From Alternaria dauci (taxonomy: Eukaryota > Ascomycota > Dothideomycetes > Pleosporales > Pleosporaceae): a DNA stretch of 64,000 bases. The DNA lies in the NCBI RefSeq assembly GCF_042100115.1, contig NC_091277.1, positions 930,001-994,000 of the forward strand, written 5' to 3'. The notes below the pieces were generated by a model. The model was not told where the DNA came from. It saw only the letters and a program-made list of their open reading frames with translations, and did not search any database. Shown piece after piece: positions 12,481 to 23,429 of the stretch. Within the stretch, counting starts at the first letter, position 1. Every line of letters begins with the position of its first letter. The position numbers and the translations under genes were made by a program.

Positions 12481-13014
12481 ATGTGCTACTATCGCCTATA
12501 CATATTCGTAGGATGCGGCCACTCGATTTCTCCGTATACGCCAGTTGGGTATTGTAGGGATGCGCGCAGGGGGGAAGAAAAGGGAGCAAACATCACGATC
12601 ACCTGCAGCGATGCCCCACAAACTTTGCATGCCAATCTGACTGTTCCACCACTTTCGCCTTCACTTACCATTACCCACGAGGTTCACAAACCGCCATCAT
12701 ATGTACCGACAACAGGAAAATCCACTGTTGAGCCATGTGGAGAGGGTCGTGTACACCCTCTCCACACCGTCAGGCTTGAGCGTATATGTTCTGCCTGTGA
12801 GTATGAGAGAACCAACAGACTACATGTGTTGTACTCTTCGATGCGCGAGATCAAGATTGAACCTGCGCGATGGCATTGGAAATATCACGGAAACATGAAC
12901 AGGAAAGGCGACGGGACTCAGCGGGCAGGTATGGGCTGGAGTGTCGGTGTAGGAGCGGCAGTAGGAGGATGGTGGGACCGGGGCAAGAAGGAGGACAGAG
13001 ATGAAATGACATGA
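12481..13014 (+). CDS. Small conserved-looking fungal protein with MCYY start and Cys pairs
   Basis: Single open frame of 177 codons from a true ATG. It begins MCYYRLYIFVGCGHS and has a later segment HPLHTVRLERICSACEYER with a CxxC pair, then a basic region ending KIEPARWHWKYHG. This pattern (an MCYY start, CGH, then H-P-L-H and CxxC) resembles a group of short uncharacterised Pezizomycotina proteins that I recognise by eye but cannot name. The Cys/His spacing would suit a structural zinc site, which is inference. An unrecognised intron could remove part of the less conserved middle (about residues 45-90). The Gly/Trp-rich tail may be less conserved. No function is assigned. Confidence 0.55.
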   Translation: MCYYRLYIFVGCGHSISPYTPVGYCRDARRGEEKGANITITCSDAPQTLHANLTVPPLSPSLTITHEVHKPPSYVPTTGKSTVEPCGEGRVHPLHTVRLERICSACEYERTNRLHVLYSSMREIKIEPARWHWKYHGNMNRKGDGTQRAGMGWSVGVGAAVGGWWDRGKKEDRDEMT

Positions 13015-13268
13015 TTACAAGACAGTTTTGACCATGCTGAGTTGAAGATGCAAAGTACTGTGCCGAGTGGAAGGGTGCACCTAGTTGCGCTTCGTCACGT
13101 GCACCAGCCGCCAACCGCAGCTCGGCCCTTTCAAAGCTCACGACATCACGACTACCACACCTCGCAACGCCGCCAATTGCCCCGTCGCACGACTGCTTCT
13201 CACTCGACGGAGTCCTCGGAAACCACAGATAGACGCCCCGATTCCGAACGCCCATTTCCGCCGCCGCA

Positions 13269-13723
13269 ATGCCGACGCCCGAGTCCGAACTCTTCCTGGC
13301 CAAAAAGCCCAAGGTTGCGCCAACCTTTGATGGCGTCGATTACGAGGACAACACTGCGCTCAAGGGCGCTCAAGATGCCATCATTAGGGAGCAGTGGGTC
13401 AGGAGCATGATGGCGAGGCTGGTGAGGGAGGAGATGGGCAAGTGCTACCGGAGGGAGGGGGTCAACCATCTGGAGAAGTGTGGACATCTACGAGGTAGGC
13501 CATCTTTTTTGTGCACGGGCTAGAAGAAGACATTCAGCAAGAACACGGGCTGGAGATGTGGGGTGGACGTGGCAGTGCAGGGCTGCCCGATCGAGGTACG
13601 GGCATGGCAGAGCGAAGGCTAACGAGCAAAACAGAGCGTTACTTCGAGCTCCTCAAGGACGCAAAGGTCAAAGGTTACCTCTTTGCGCAACAAAACTACG
13701 TCGATGATGCGCTCAAGCGATAA
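13269..13723 (+). CDS. NADH:ubiquinone oxidoreductase subunit NDUFB10/PDSW (about 12 kDa)
   Basis: Two exons: 13269-13494 and 13635-13723, with a 140-bp intron whose CTAAC branch lies 13 nt before the acceptor; 104 aa. Accessory subunit of mitochondrial complex I in the membrane arm. Visible features are DAIIREQWVRSMMARLVREE, then KCYRREGVNHLEKC, in which two cysteines flank a short helix, and the closing block KDAKVKGYLF. The junction restores HLRERYFELL. There is no cleavable presequence, as usual for this subunit. The length is normal for fungal homologues. The intron is longer than the local norm of about 50 bp. Confidence 0.9.
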
Positions 13724-14149
13724 GCGAGTCCGCCAGATACGGTGGTCCCTTGTATACAAGGACGGACAACAGGCAGGCCATACACGATACGCAGCGGAGA
13801 ATACCGCCAGCACGACGACAAAGGTTTACGGCGTTGGACAAGCATCTGCAGAAGAGATGCACCGATTGTCTCTTACTGGCGAATCTGTACATACACATGC
13901 CGGGAGAGAGACTGATGTAGCACAAATTATTGGAACAAGTGTGCAATTGCAGTGGTACAGTGCATTCATCTCTTCTGGCTGACGTGATACTCTCAACCTT
14001 GTACAAGTTGACTTGCAGGCGTACACCCATCTCTTTGTTGCTCTTACGCCCATGATATGATGAGACCAAGGCTAGCTCCTCAACCCCGCTACGACCGCGT
14101 ACCTGCGTCAGCAACAACAACAACAACAATAACAACAACGCCCAACAAG
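13724..14149. other. Intergenic spacer with palC leader
   Basis: Contains the 3' flank of the complex I gene and the palC leader. An ATG at 14057 is in frame with palC and would add 31 residues including a Thr run encoded by the CAA/ACA repeat; it is judged to be leader. Confidence 0.55.
14112..14140. repeat. (CAA)n trinucleotide repeat in palC leader
   Basis: About nine CAA-type units, one interrupted by AAT, directly before the palC start codon. Confidence 0.85.
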
Positions 14150-15619
14150 ATGCCCTTTCCTTTCGTCCTGCCAACGACGTCGAGCATATCCTTCACCGAC
14201 TACTTCAACAGCAGCACACATCCATCCCTACCCAACTGCGCAACCACTGCGCGAGGCGTCCTTCGCGACGTGCTCAAGCGACACAAGCGCATACCTCCTG
14301 CCTCACAAGCCTCGAACCTCTCCACGGTAACATCCGCCCTCAACGATTACATACCCTACCTGTTCGCCCTCGATGCGGGCCTGAGCGGTGCAAGCTGCGC
14401 GGGGGAAGAGATCGACCTGATCCTGGTCAAGGAGCTCGAGGTGGAATGGCGCTCGACACTGGGGTCCTCAATACCAGGCCGCGAGCCCGCAAGGGTAAAG
14501 CTCAAGAGCCTCGAAAGCGAGCTATGCTACACACTCTCCACGCTGGCATACGTACACAGCCTCCAGGCTCGAGCACAACTACACACACTCTACAATGCGA
14601 CAGTGCCCTCGCCCGAACAACGCGCGACCGCCATCGGTGCTGCTATGAAGCATTTTCTCGAAGCCAGCTCTATACACACATACTTGGTCAACCGATCAGG
14701 CCAGTACAACTCGCAGCCTGCGGCCATAGACATATCCGCATCCGTGCTGGGAGCGTTGGCGGAGCTGACCATGGCTGAAGCTACACTAATCACCGTCTTG
14801 AAAGATGACCCGTACCCAGCTGTGGTGATCGAAGACAGGAACAAGCAAAGCAAAGACTGGATGTTCAAGGGGGCTGACATACCCAAGGTCCGCGCGCATC
14901 TCTTTGCGCGACTATGCCTTGCCTCGTCCGAACACGCTGCGAAAGCTCAAGCTATGCTGGGCCGGTCTTCCAAGATCAACGACGACTTGCTGAAATACGT
15001 GGATGACTTGCGACGGACGGCAAAAGGCAAGGCTTGTCGATTCCTCGCCTGTGACGCTGAAGCAGGAGGCAAAACAGGAGAGGGTATTGCGTGGCTACGG
15101 GGCGCAAAGAAGGAGCTTGGCTTTGCGTCGATAGGTGCGGAAGAAGAGAAGAAGTCGTCTGGTTTCTCCAAACTGAAGAAGGAGTGGCAAGAGAAGAGGG
15201 AAGACCGTAAGATAGAAAAGGGTGTAGACTGGGGCACCGATGCTGGCAAGTTCGAAGAGGGTCGGATTGTTGACATGTTGCTGAAGAAGTGGGAAAAGCA
15301 GAATGATACTGTACGTTTACTTCTCTCCTAACTCCTCGTGGGGTGTGGCTGACGACAATAGGTTGGCGTTCAACTGGTACCTCCCTCGGAACCGTTGCTC
15401 GCAAGTATGCCTTCTGGGCGTGAGTATCACACAACAAAGATGTTCGTCGTCCCGGCGTTAGACGAGGATGCTTTGGTTCGCATGCGGGCGCCTCCAGACC
15501 CCAGCGAGGCTTTCGAAGGCGCTGAGGATGATAGCGCGGACGAGGACGAACGCAGTCCTCCTGCTGGCGCTTTCCCAGGCACAAAAGCGGACTATGCACC
15601 AGGCTCTGCCTACTACTGA
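14150..15619 (+). CDS. palC: pH-response regulator PalC (BRO1 domain)
   Basis: Two exons: 14150-15310 and 15362-15619, with a 51-bp intron carrying CTGAC; 472 aa. PalC is the BRO1-domain protein that links the alkaline-pH receptor complex at the plasma membrane to ESCRT-III in the Pal/PacC pathway. The protein opens with MPFPFVLPTTSSISFTDYF and TTARGVLRDVLKRHKR, which I recognise from PalC, and stays helical through the BRO1 domain (about residues 1-390). An acidic C-terminal tail follows. The start at 14150 matches the family opening and has a purine at -3. It is convergent with the GT34 gene, with only 84 bp between stop codons, so the transcripts probably overlap. Confidence 0.92.
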
Positions 15620-15703
15620 GTCCTGAAGACGTCTAACGCGCATGAAAGAATTGACGAGTTGTATCAAAGAGGTTACGTCAACTTGTCTACCTACATGGTT
15701 GGT

Positions 15704-16916
15704 CTATGTCCCATACCCAAGATCTCTCCAAAACGCCTCAATTTCACCCGAAACATCTCTCTGCACTCTGCCCTTTTCCCATACGTTGTCTAACTTGTTC
15801 AACATCTCGCTCCATTCATTCAACAACTCTCCCCTCTTCCCATGCCCAGCAAAGTGAACCAAATAATCCCCTCTTTTCACATGACGTTCGTCTAACCCCT
15901 CCACGTCCTCTCTCTCTTCGAAATTTTGTGCTCCGCCCTCTTCGTAGCCATTGAACCAATGTTGTGGTACAAAGCGCGCTCCGTCTCTGAACTGATCGGT
16001 CTGTAGGACGTGTTCCATGGCAGATTGTTCGGTGAAGGGGAGGTCAATTTTGGGATTGTAGTGGCGGAAGGCAAGGATGGCTGTGAAGAGTTCAATCGCC
16101 CAACTGCTGACACGAAGTAAAAAGATACCGTTGTTGAGACCATTCCAGTCCTTGGTCACAAGCATGTGTGTTGTGTTCGCCGGAGCCTGCAGTTGCTCGT
16201 CGTCGCGGAGCCACCACGACCCGAAGCGTGCTTTCTCTGGTGGAAGGAAGCTCGATATTGGACGGCATTGGTCGAGAATGATTGTGTCCCGATCAACCCA
16301 CTGAATCCACTCCAGACGTTCTTTGGCTGGTTTCAACATCTCACGCATGCTAAATGTCAGTGTACGAAGTCAGTACATATCCCACGTGCAGTTCGTACAG
16401 GGACACTTACAGCACGTTGAGTATGAAGGCCGGTTTGTTCCACAAATCGTCTACAACCGAGTCACACATGACTCTGACCTCGGTTCCGTGGACCAAGGCG
16501 TGGAGGAGATGTGTCTGAAACGCTTTCTGGTAGTACTCCTGCGACTTGCCGAAATGGGCTGTGACGGTTGCGATGTGCGCCCTTCCGATTGCAAATGGGG
16601 AGTACTTTCGACATGTAGCACGCTTTGTTGTAGCCTCTTCGATGAGCTCTGGTGAGACTTCTGGTAAACACTTCGAGTCATCGTGTGCAACGAACTGCGG
16701 AATGGGCTTCGGATTTGGTCGGGCATACTGGGCTGAGAGGTTTCCCAAGCCGGACTGGTTCTGGAGAAGGAGAAAGGGGAAGCCGATGAGGAAGAGTGAT
16801 ACCCAAAGGAAGAGCTTGCAGTTGAGGAATCTCGGAGAAGCGTACATGGCTTTAGAATGAGTGGAAGCAAAAATCAAGGGAAGGCTGCGGTGTTCCTCGC
16901 TCGGAAGTAGTGACAT
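15704..16916 (-). CDS. Glycosyltransferase family 34 (GMA12/MNN10-like) type II membrane enzyme
   Basis: Two exons: 16916-16411 and 16349-15704, with a 61-bp intron (ACTGACATTTAG end); 383 aa. Alpha-galactosyl- or mannosyltransferase of the Golgi by family. A single hydrophobic anchor (KLFLWVSLFLIGFPFLLL) lies near the N-terminus with the enzyme domain in the lumen. The catalytic region has AHIATVTAHFG, then WVDRDTIIL in which DRD is the likely metal-binding DxD motif, then NNGIFLLRVSSWA, and HFAGHGKR near the end. The junction restores FILNVLMREML. An alternative ATG at 16847 would shorten the cytosolic tail by 23 residues. The exact sugar and acceptor cannot be told. Confidence 0.88.
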
Positions 16917-17997
16917 GATATTGCTATTAGGTGCCAGCTTGGGTAAATAAGGAGGAATAGAGAAGAGACGTGATCGAGATCTTCCAAGACATTGGTGAAG
17001 GAACAAGCAATAGTGGGTGACGAATGCTGCGACGATAGTCTCTTGGAAATCAAAGTACCTGTCGTATCTTACAGTGTACACGCACGTCTGTGGGAGTCAG
17101 GTTGATAGCCGACTTGGTATGGCGGCACTAGCATCATCATCATCCCAAGAGCTTCGCTGTGCTTGTCTTGAGCATAGAGGCGCTAGCTTTGACTACGTCT
17201 GTCGATTACGCTGCTAGTAGCCCATAGCTCTACATGGGCGCGTAATAGAGGCGTAGACTGCGAACGAGGAGTGACCGGACTTTGCATCTGATGTAGCCCT
17301 GGAGTGGTTGCAAAATGTACATACACAGCTCACCCTCGGACATGGCAGCATCGTTACAAATACGCGAAACTCACACATGGCAGTCACCCAGATGGTGTAT
17401 AGAAAGCCGCTGATATTGGCTCAAGTTCACGAAATGGTCTGAAGCTGATGAGTTCATTGCGATACATGTTTCTGCTCGGGGAGATACCTTGGCCTCTCGC
17501 CGGTCTTGGCTCACCTGGCATCAACGCCGTAGCTCCGAAGTATGCACGGAGCTGAAACAAACCAGAGCCTTCATGGCAGTGGTTCGGATTTATTTTGAGA
17601 CTAATGGCGTGTGGAAATATGCTCGTTTTCCAGCACCGTGGTGCCTAAGAACTCCGCGGACGCGTCGAGCCTACGCGTGAACGACAGAGGGTGAAGTAAT
17701 CTCAACTCTGCTGGCGCTTTTCAACAACATGAGTGTGGTGATGTCGTGGTACGTTCCGAACGGTCCGGATCGTGTGTTGAGGTGGATGTAGAGGACCTCG
17801 GAAGGTTTCTCCGGCACGGAAGACAGCCACGCTCCTTGACAAGGAACGCACACAACAGGATTACAATCAACAATGCGATGTTGCATAGAGCAGATACAAA
17901 AAAAAACCGTTTTTCCAGTATCCTTTCACAAGCGAGCGAGAATCGTGACCATCCCCATACGAGGATGCTCGGACAGGAAGAGGAAAGGCAAAAGAAA
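16917..17997. other. Intergenic spacer
   Basis: Upstream region of the GT34 gene and 3' flank of the tRNA. No recognisable protein gene. Confidence 0.55.
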
Positions 17998-18084
17998 CTC
18001 TCCAGCGGAGAATTGAACTCCGGTCTCCCGCGGGTTGCCCTATTGAGGTGACAAGCGGAAATACTGACACTATACTACTGGAGA
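17998..18084 (-). tRNA. tRNA-Asp (GTC) with 16-nt intron
   Basis: On the minus strand the acceptor arms (18084-18078 with 18005-17999) form seven perfect pairs, followed by discriminator G at 17998. The T arm is CGGAG/CTCCG around a TTCAATT loop. The anticodon stem TCCGC/GCGGG closes the TTGTCAC loop with GTC at 18052-18050. After the anticodon plus one base, 16 extra bases sit at the canonical tRNA intron position. The D-loop has AGTGTCAG where fungal tRNA-Asp normally has AGTGGTCAG, so one of the conserved G18/G19 pair is missing. Mature length would be 71 nt. It is either a functional variant or a recently decayed copy. Confidence 0.85.
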
Positions 18085-18282
18085 TTGGTGGGAAGTTGAG
18101 GTTTTTCCACCAATCAAAATCGATGGCTGCTGACGTGACCCTCGAGACGAAGTCGGCAGCCGAGGTAGGAAACTTCAGCCCTCCAAAGCCACTAAGTGCA
18201 ACTTCATGCATTCATCACACAGATAACATAACACGAATCAATGTTCCTATATTAGCTGCGCAACTTACAGCTCTACCTTCAA

Positions 18283-20146
18283 TCACGACTTGGTAATCGT
18301 CTCTGGCGCTTTCACATCCCCAAAGCTATCACCATCCTTCCCATCTACCGAACCCTGCCCAACTACCACAGCCTCTTCCCGTCCGAGCATCATGTGATCG
18401 ATGTTTACCTTTGGTCCTTTGAACCATTTGTGCGCTGAAATGAACCACCATATCGTTACCAATAGCATTGGGCCGCCGTAGACAACACATGTCCAGTTCA
18501 TATCTGCAGCGCTACAAAGGCGTTAGTCGTTTTGAGATAATAGCAAAGTTCTGTTGGGGCCTTACGTCAATTCTGCTCCGGTTACGCTAGGGAAGCATAG
18601 GATGGGGATCATGAGTAAGACGAATGTGCATGCGACGGTGCCGATTGCGCTAGAGTACTTTCCCAGGTTCCAGGGACCCGGCCTGAAGCGATTTCCTACG
18701 AAGAAGACTCGGATGAAGATTGGTATCGTGAACGCGCTATCAGTTGTCAGCAGTGAGATCCCACCGTGGCGACCTAAACTTACACAAAAGCTGCAATAGC
18801 GCCAATCGAGAACAGCGCGCCGACTGCTAGCTCTCCACCAAATATGAGCAGCAGGCACAATATACCGACTGCGCAGTTGAACCATACGGCGTTTGCAGGT
18901 GTTTGCGTATGTCGGTTAACCCTCTTCCAGTATTTGCTCAGAGGGAAACAATCGTCACGAGCATAGGCGAATGTGACTCGGCTTGCGGCAATCATACATC
19001 CTTGACCCATGCTGAACCCCGCAATGATGGTCAGGGCAAGGATGGCCAGTGTCAATTTTTGCGACATGCATTGCATCAGGTACGCGGCGAACGGCTGCCC
19101 AAGCTCCGACTCGAGGACTAGATCGATATCAACGACGGTATATGCAACAACTAGCTGCAGGAACCAGCCAAATAGACCCCCAGTAGCCGACGTCAGGACA
19201 ATAGCGCGTGGAGAAGCAATGTTGGCATTGGAGCATTCTTCTGCAAGATGGAAGGGCGAATCGTAGCCAGACATAGTCCAGATGACGCCGATAAAAGACA
19301 TCAGAACGGAGATGCCGGCTGGAAAGGATGTTCCTTCGTAAATCGTGCCCCAGACTTCGCTAGAAGGAGCAAAACGAGGAAGACCACGATCTGTGCGGTC
19401 TGTGCCGGCGGGTATCATGATGATGACAACGATGAGCGCGATGAAGTTGAATGTCGAACCAGCAGAATTGAATTGAGCGAGCCACCGCGTCGGCATCGAC
19501 GAAAGAATGGCATGCAGTATCATGATAAAGACGGTTAGTAGAAACGTCTGATAGTCTGTGGGGACGTATGACGGGTCATTGATACTAGCCGCCGCAAGTA
19601 TCATGGCCGCAATGCCGTAATTGACTACTCAAACAGTCAGGTCCTTGCCCATAGTTATCAGGAAAGGATAGTGGTTTAGTACTTGCCGGATGGTGCCGCT
19701 GTAATCTGAGCGAGCCAATTACTCCAGCCGGTGAGCCAGGCAGCAAAAGGTCCCCAGCCAGGTGGTGCCAGAACAGCTGAAGCATAATATAGCCCTCCGC
19801 TCGTCGGCATGCTACTACATAGCTCCGCCATACTCATAGCCACACTTTGAATTCCTATCATGGCAATGATCCAACCCCAGGTCATGCCAGCTGTCCCCGC
19901 ATAGCCCATGCCATAGTAGAGTGTAGACGCGAAACTAGGCAATAGACCCAGAACCGCAAAACTGACACAGAATGTGGTATAGAGCGAAAATTCTCTCTTG
20001 AACTCAGACTTGTAACCAAGTGCCGCGAGAACCTCCTCGTCCGGATTTAGAGAATGCGTGGGATCGTAAGGTATGTCGCCGTCTGGAAGAATAGAAGTCA
20101 CAGGCTCTTCCGCGACGGAGCGGTTCCGATGATGGGAAGTCGTCAT
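18283..20146 (-). CDS. Amino-acid/GABA-type permease (APC superfamily)
   Basis: Four exons: 20146-19687, 19624-18784, 18736-18566, 18511-18283; 566 aa. A plasma-membrane permease of the fungal GABA/choline/amino-acid group with about 12 membrane segments. The N-terminal cytosolic tail contains ALGYKSEFKREFSLYTTF, and then the first helices with SMAELCSSMPTSGGLYYAS, a typical APC signature. VIWTMSGYDSPFHLAEE is the other conserved block. Intron 1 (19686-19625) has a GC donor (GCAAGT) and gives APSVNYGIAAM; no GT donor nearby keeps the frame. The other introns are standard. The start at 20146 is the first ATG of the frame. The exact substrate cannot be assigned. Confidence 0.9.
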
Positions 20147-20177
20147 TGTGGCCAGGGAAAACGCATACGCGCGCGCC

Positions 20178-20222
20178 GTCGTCGTCGTCGTCGTCGTCGT
20201 CGTCGCAGTCGCAGTCGCAGTC
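20178..20222. repeat. (GTC)9 plus (GCAGTC)3 repeat in permease leader
   Basis: Nine GTC units at 20178-20204 followed by three GCAGTC units at 20205-20222. It is about 30-75 bp upstream of the permease ATG, so it likely lies in the transcribed leader. Confidence 0.9.
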
Positions 20223-20307
20223 GAATGACGTGCCCAACTAATGGAAAAAATCGCGACACAAACTGGCACACTAGGACTCTAGCAATGCGCAACGTGCAGC
20301 AACTCGT

Positions 20308-20316
20308 CTATATACG
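20308..20316 (-). promoter_or_regulatory. TATA-like element of the permease gene
   Basis: Reads CGTATATAG on the minus strand, about 165 bp upstream of the permease ATG. Two GC-rich words fitting the CreA consensus SYGGRG lie just upstream, near 20320-20330 and 20349-20356. Assigned by position and motif only. Confidence 0.35.
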
Positions 20317-20530
20317 CCCACACCCCAGTCTGCATATCATTGCGCAGCAGGGTTGTAAGCGGGGTGTCCCTACACCAAGGCCGGAGAGTGCACGCAAAGC
20401 CATGCCGTGACACCTGGGCAGCGGCCGAAAGCAGCGTCATAACCCATTAGTATGGGTGATAGGCGTTTGCGCGGCGAATGAAGACGAGCGAGGTGCTATC
20501 TCTTTATCAGTGCACGGTTCGGTGTTCGGC

Positions 20531-20555
20531 TAGACTATCCTAGACTATCCTAGAC
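20531..20555. repeat. 10-bp tandem repeat (tagactatcc), 2.5 copies
   Basis: Two full copies and one half copy, identical. Confidence 0.85.
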
Positions 20556-23429
20556 AGTAGGAGGTGTGGAGGAGATCGCGGGTCGGCAGGGGCATGCGAG
20601 CTCAAGACGCATCGCGAAGAAGCTGTTCTTGATGACCTCGGGAGGCCAGGCAACTGCATGTTCAATCGGTAGCGTCTTGTTCGACGAGACACATGTAGCA
20701 GTATCCGCCAGACTCAGAGGCGATGAAGACATGGAGGCTGCTTGTGGATGTGATTGCGTTGACCAAGATTGGGATCCACGGGTGTTCTGACGGAATCATT
20801 CCGATATCTAGCGCCAGGCTATGGATGCATCCTACAACAATGCGATACGGCTGGACATGCTTCAACAGGTATAGACTTCCATACAACGGCCTCATCCGTT
20901 AGTTCCCACATGGCGTTGGTGGAGCGATAAGCTCCGCCTTGGTATCGCCGTGGTGATACTGCCGAGCAGTCGGGACTTGCTTACTGTAGCTATGAGCATA
21001 TCTTGTCTGTAAGCTTAGCAGCATACGCTCAGCTATATTCTTTTGCGAGCTGTATCATGAGCCGCTGCTCTGTGGATGACTGTAGAGAAACGCTTGCTCT
21101 TTTTCCGTCGCGGATTGCTGAACTGGAGCCAAGTAACACAGAATGAACTGTTATCCTGCCCGTCGATCCCATGGCTAATGCTTGCCCCATAGATGCCGCT
21201 GATCAAAGCTTGTCCGTAGGACGACGCATCGATGCTGTGAACCAAGGCTACGTCGAACATCCAACGCCAAAGGACCCTATTCTGAAAAGTCGACCAAACA
21301 CGAACAATCGAGGCGACTTGTGTCAAGAAGCTCGGGTTTGCTAATCTGTGTCTACCTGGGTAAGTACTAAGATATATTCTGCAGGTATTCACGTTTGTAT
21401 GCGATATCGATATGGGCCTCGTGAGTTTTGAAATACAGTAATTTTTGGCAATACTGACAGGACGTTCCATGTTCTGGTCAGTGCGATGAGGCGAAGCGCA
21501 ATTATGCATCTGACTCCGATGTGCAGGCCATAGGTAGTAGCGGTGTTGTGTCGGTCGTTTGGCTTTGCTGTACTGGCGGTAGAAGACTCCAAGGTTAAGT
21601 CTCAGCGAGAGACCATGTCATCTGCGCGTTATTTTCCCAAGGCTCGTATCTTCGTCTTGTTCTAACAGCCTCCTCTTTTTTGAATTTCACTGACCTTCTA
21701 CATCTGCCCGAGTATCTAGGTATTGATGGATGAGTGCACGTTCTTGAAACACGATCAACAGGTCCCCATAGTTGGCGGTGGACCACTGATCCCCAAAAGC
21801 GCCGTCACCGCCTGATCCGACTAATCTCTCACATGTATCAAACTGTAAAAGCCTGAATTGAATGCAGTCTACATGCTGTGCGCTCGGGGAGAGGCCGTGG
21901 TTGTTTAAGGATTGCGTCTTCTTGGTCGCTGTCTTGGTTCTCCCTGCGCTCGCCGCGCATTTCTATTTCAGTACTTTCAAGGCTGCTAGACAAACAGGCC
22001 TCCCGCATCTTTTTTTTGAGGCTTCTCTGGGGAGTATCTTGTCCCTTCGCTGGGAATGACAAGGCTGATGATTGACGATGCTAGTAGTAACAAGTCGTTG
22101 GCTGTAGGAACGTACGTTGTGGTTGCTGTGCCTTCGTTCCAGGGTTTCTGAACTGATTGTGTCCAATGTCGCCGCACTATTACTTCCGTTCGCCCCTGTT
22201 CATGAGGCGGAGACGCCGGCTCCGCCAAGCATGCCCATGACAGTGCTCTTCCTTCGTCTTTATCTGCGACAAGGTTTGCGAAAGCTTGTTGTAACTGCGC
22301 GATTTTCCTTACTACTCATGCTGAACGCCTGAAGCAAGGTGGATAGTTGTGCGAGTGGTGAGTGGTGAGATGGGCGCTCACGGCCACGGCCCGCCAATCG
22401 ATTGACCCAAACCCCCCAAAAAGGCGTCGAATAGCGTTGCCGCCCGGCCCGTAGACATGTCACTCGCTCGAGCTGACACGTGCAACGGAAGCTTCCTGGA
22501 ACATTGGCCCTGCCCGCTGCGATGTCACAAGGAAAATTTGTTCGAGTCAAGCCGGCAGGGAAACTGGCAACGGCTGGTATAAGACAGTTGAGATATGAAT
22601 ACTGGTCGCCTGAAGTCGCACTTTGCATCACTGCAAAATCACCGAAGCAGCGCCGACAACCTCGTTACGCATTTGGCTTGCTGTAACATTTCTTCTTCAA
22701 TCGTACCACGATACGTCGCAAAAGGGTTCCGGTCAGAAACCAACATTGCGACGTTGCCGCGGACCTGGAATTGGACGACTCAGCCCTGGGTTGAGGCTGT
22801 CGGGAGCGCGTCATCCAATCTCACGCTACCACCAGTCCCGCAAGTGTCGAAGCTCGACGTCCGTCTCTAGTCGATTGCGCAGATCATCGAGAACGCGCAG
22901 TTTTGTCAATAGTGGCGCTTGCGACACTTTAGTGTCTAGCCTGCTATCTTGGGATCCGGGGGATCTCACTTTCTGAGCGCTGTCTCCTCAGCCCAAATAC
23001 TTCGACTTGAAACACTACGCGACCACCCCAGAGCGACTGCCCACGACGATACCCCAGAGCGTCACTTCCAGACAATCTCCCAAAGCGCCCATCAATCTAT
23101 CAATGAAGCTGCCAGTGACAAAAAGCCCCGACGTCACAGAGTAATGCCGAGTGATTGCTGAATTCACTCCCGCCTTTCACGAGATTGCGCCCGTGGTTTA
23201 CAACACGGCTGCTGACCAGGCGCTCGGCTTTTTTTTTTCCAACCATCCATTTTGTTCTCCAACGCCTTGTGCGCCCTATCGCTTTCGAAGGCTTATACAC
23301 GATAATTCCAGCTACATTTAATCAACACCCACCAAATCCCTGAGCAACCAAATCCTGGACTAGTCGCCATCTGTTGGCCCAACTACTGAACGTCACAACT
23401 CCCTTGGCTCTCGAGCCAACAAAACATCC

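Larger units (their letters stand above)
20223..23429. other. 3.2-kb intergenic region, no convincing gene
   Basis: The left part is permease promoter. The rest has only short frames on both strands with no recognisable domain. The longest (21033-21509, minus, 158 codons) does not look like a protein. No terminal repeats or transposase remnants were recognised. Confidence 0.5.

Noticed and set aside
14057..14149. In-frame N-terminal extension of PalC
   Set aside because: It would add a repeat-encoded Thr run; the family opening MPFPF begins at 14150.
20223..23429. Search for a transposon or RNA gene in the largest left-hand gap
   Set aside because: No transposase, terminal repeat or tRNA-like T-arm was seen on either strand by eye.
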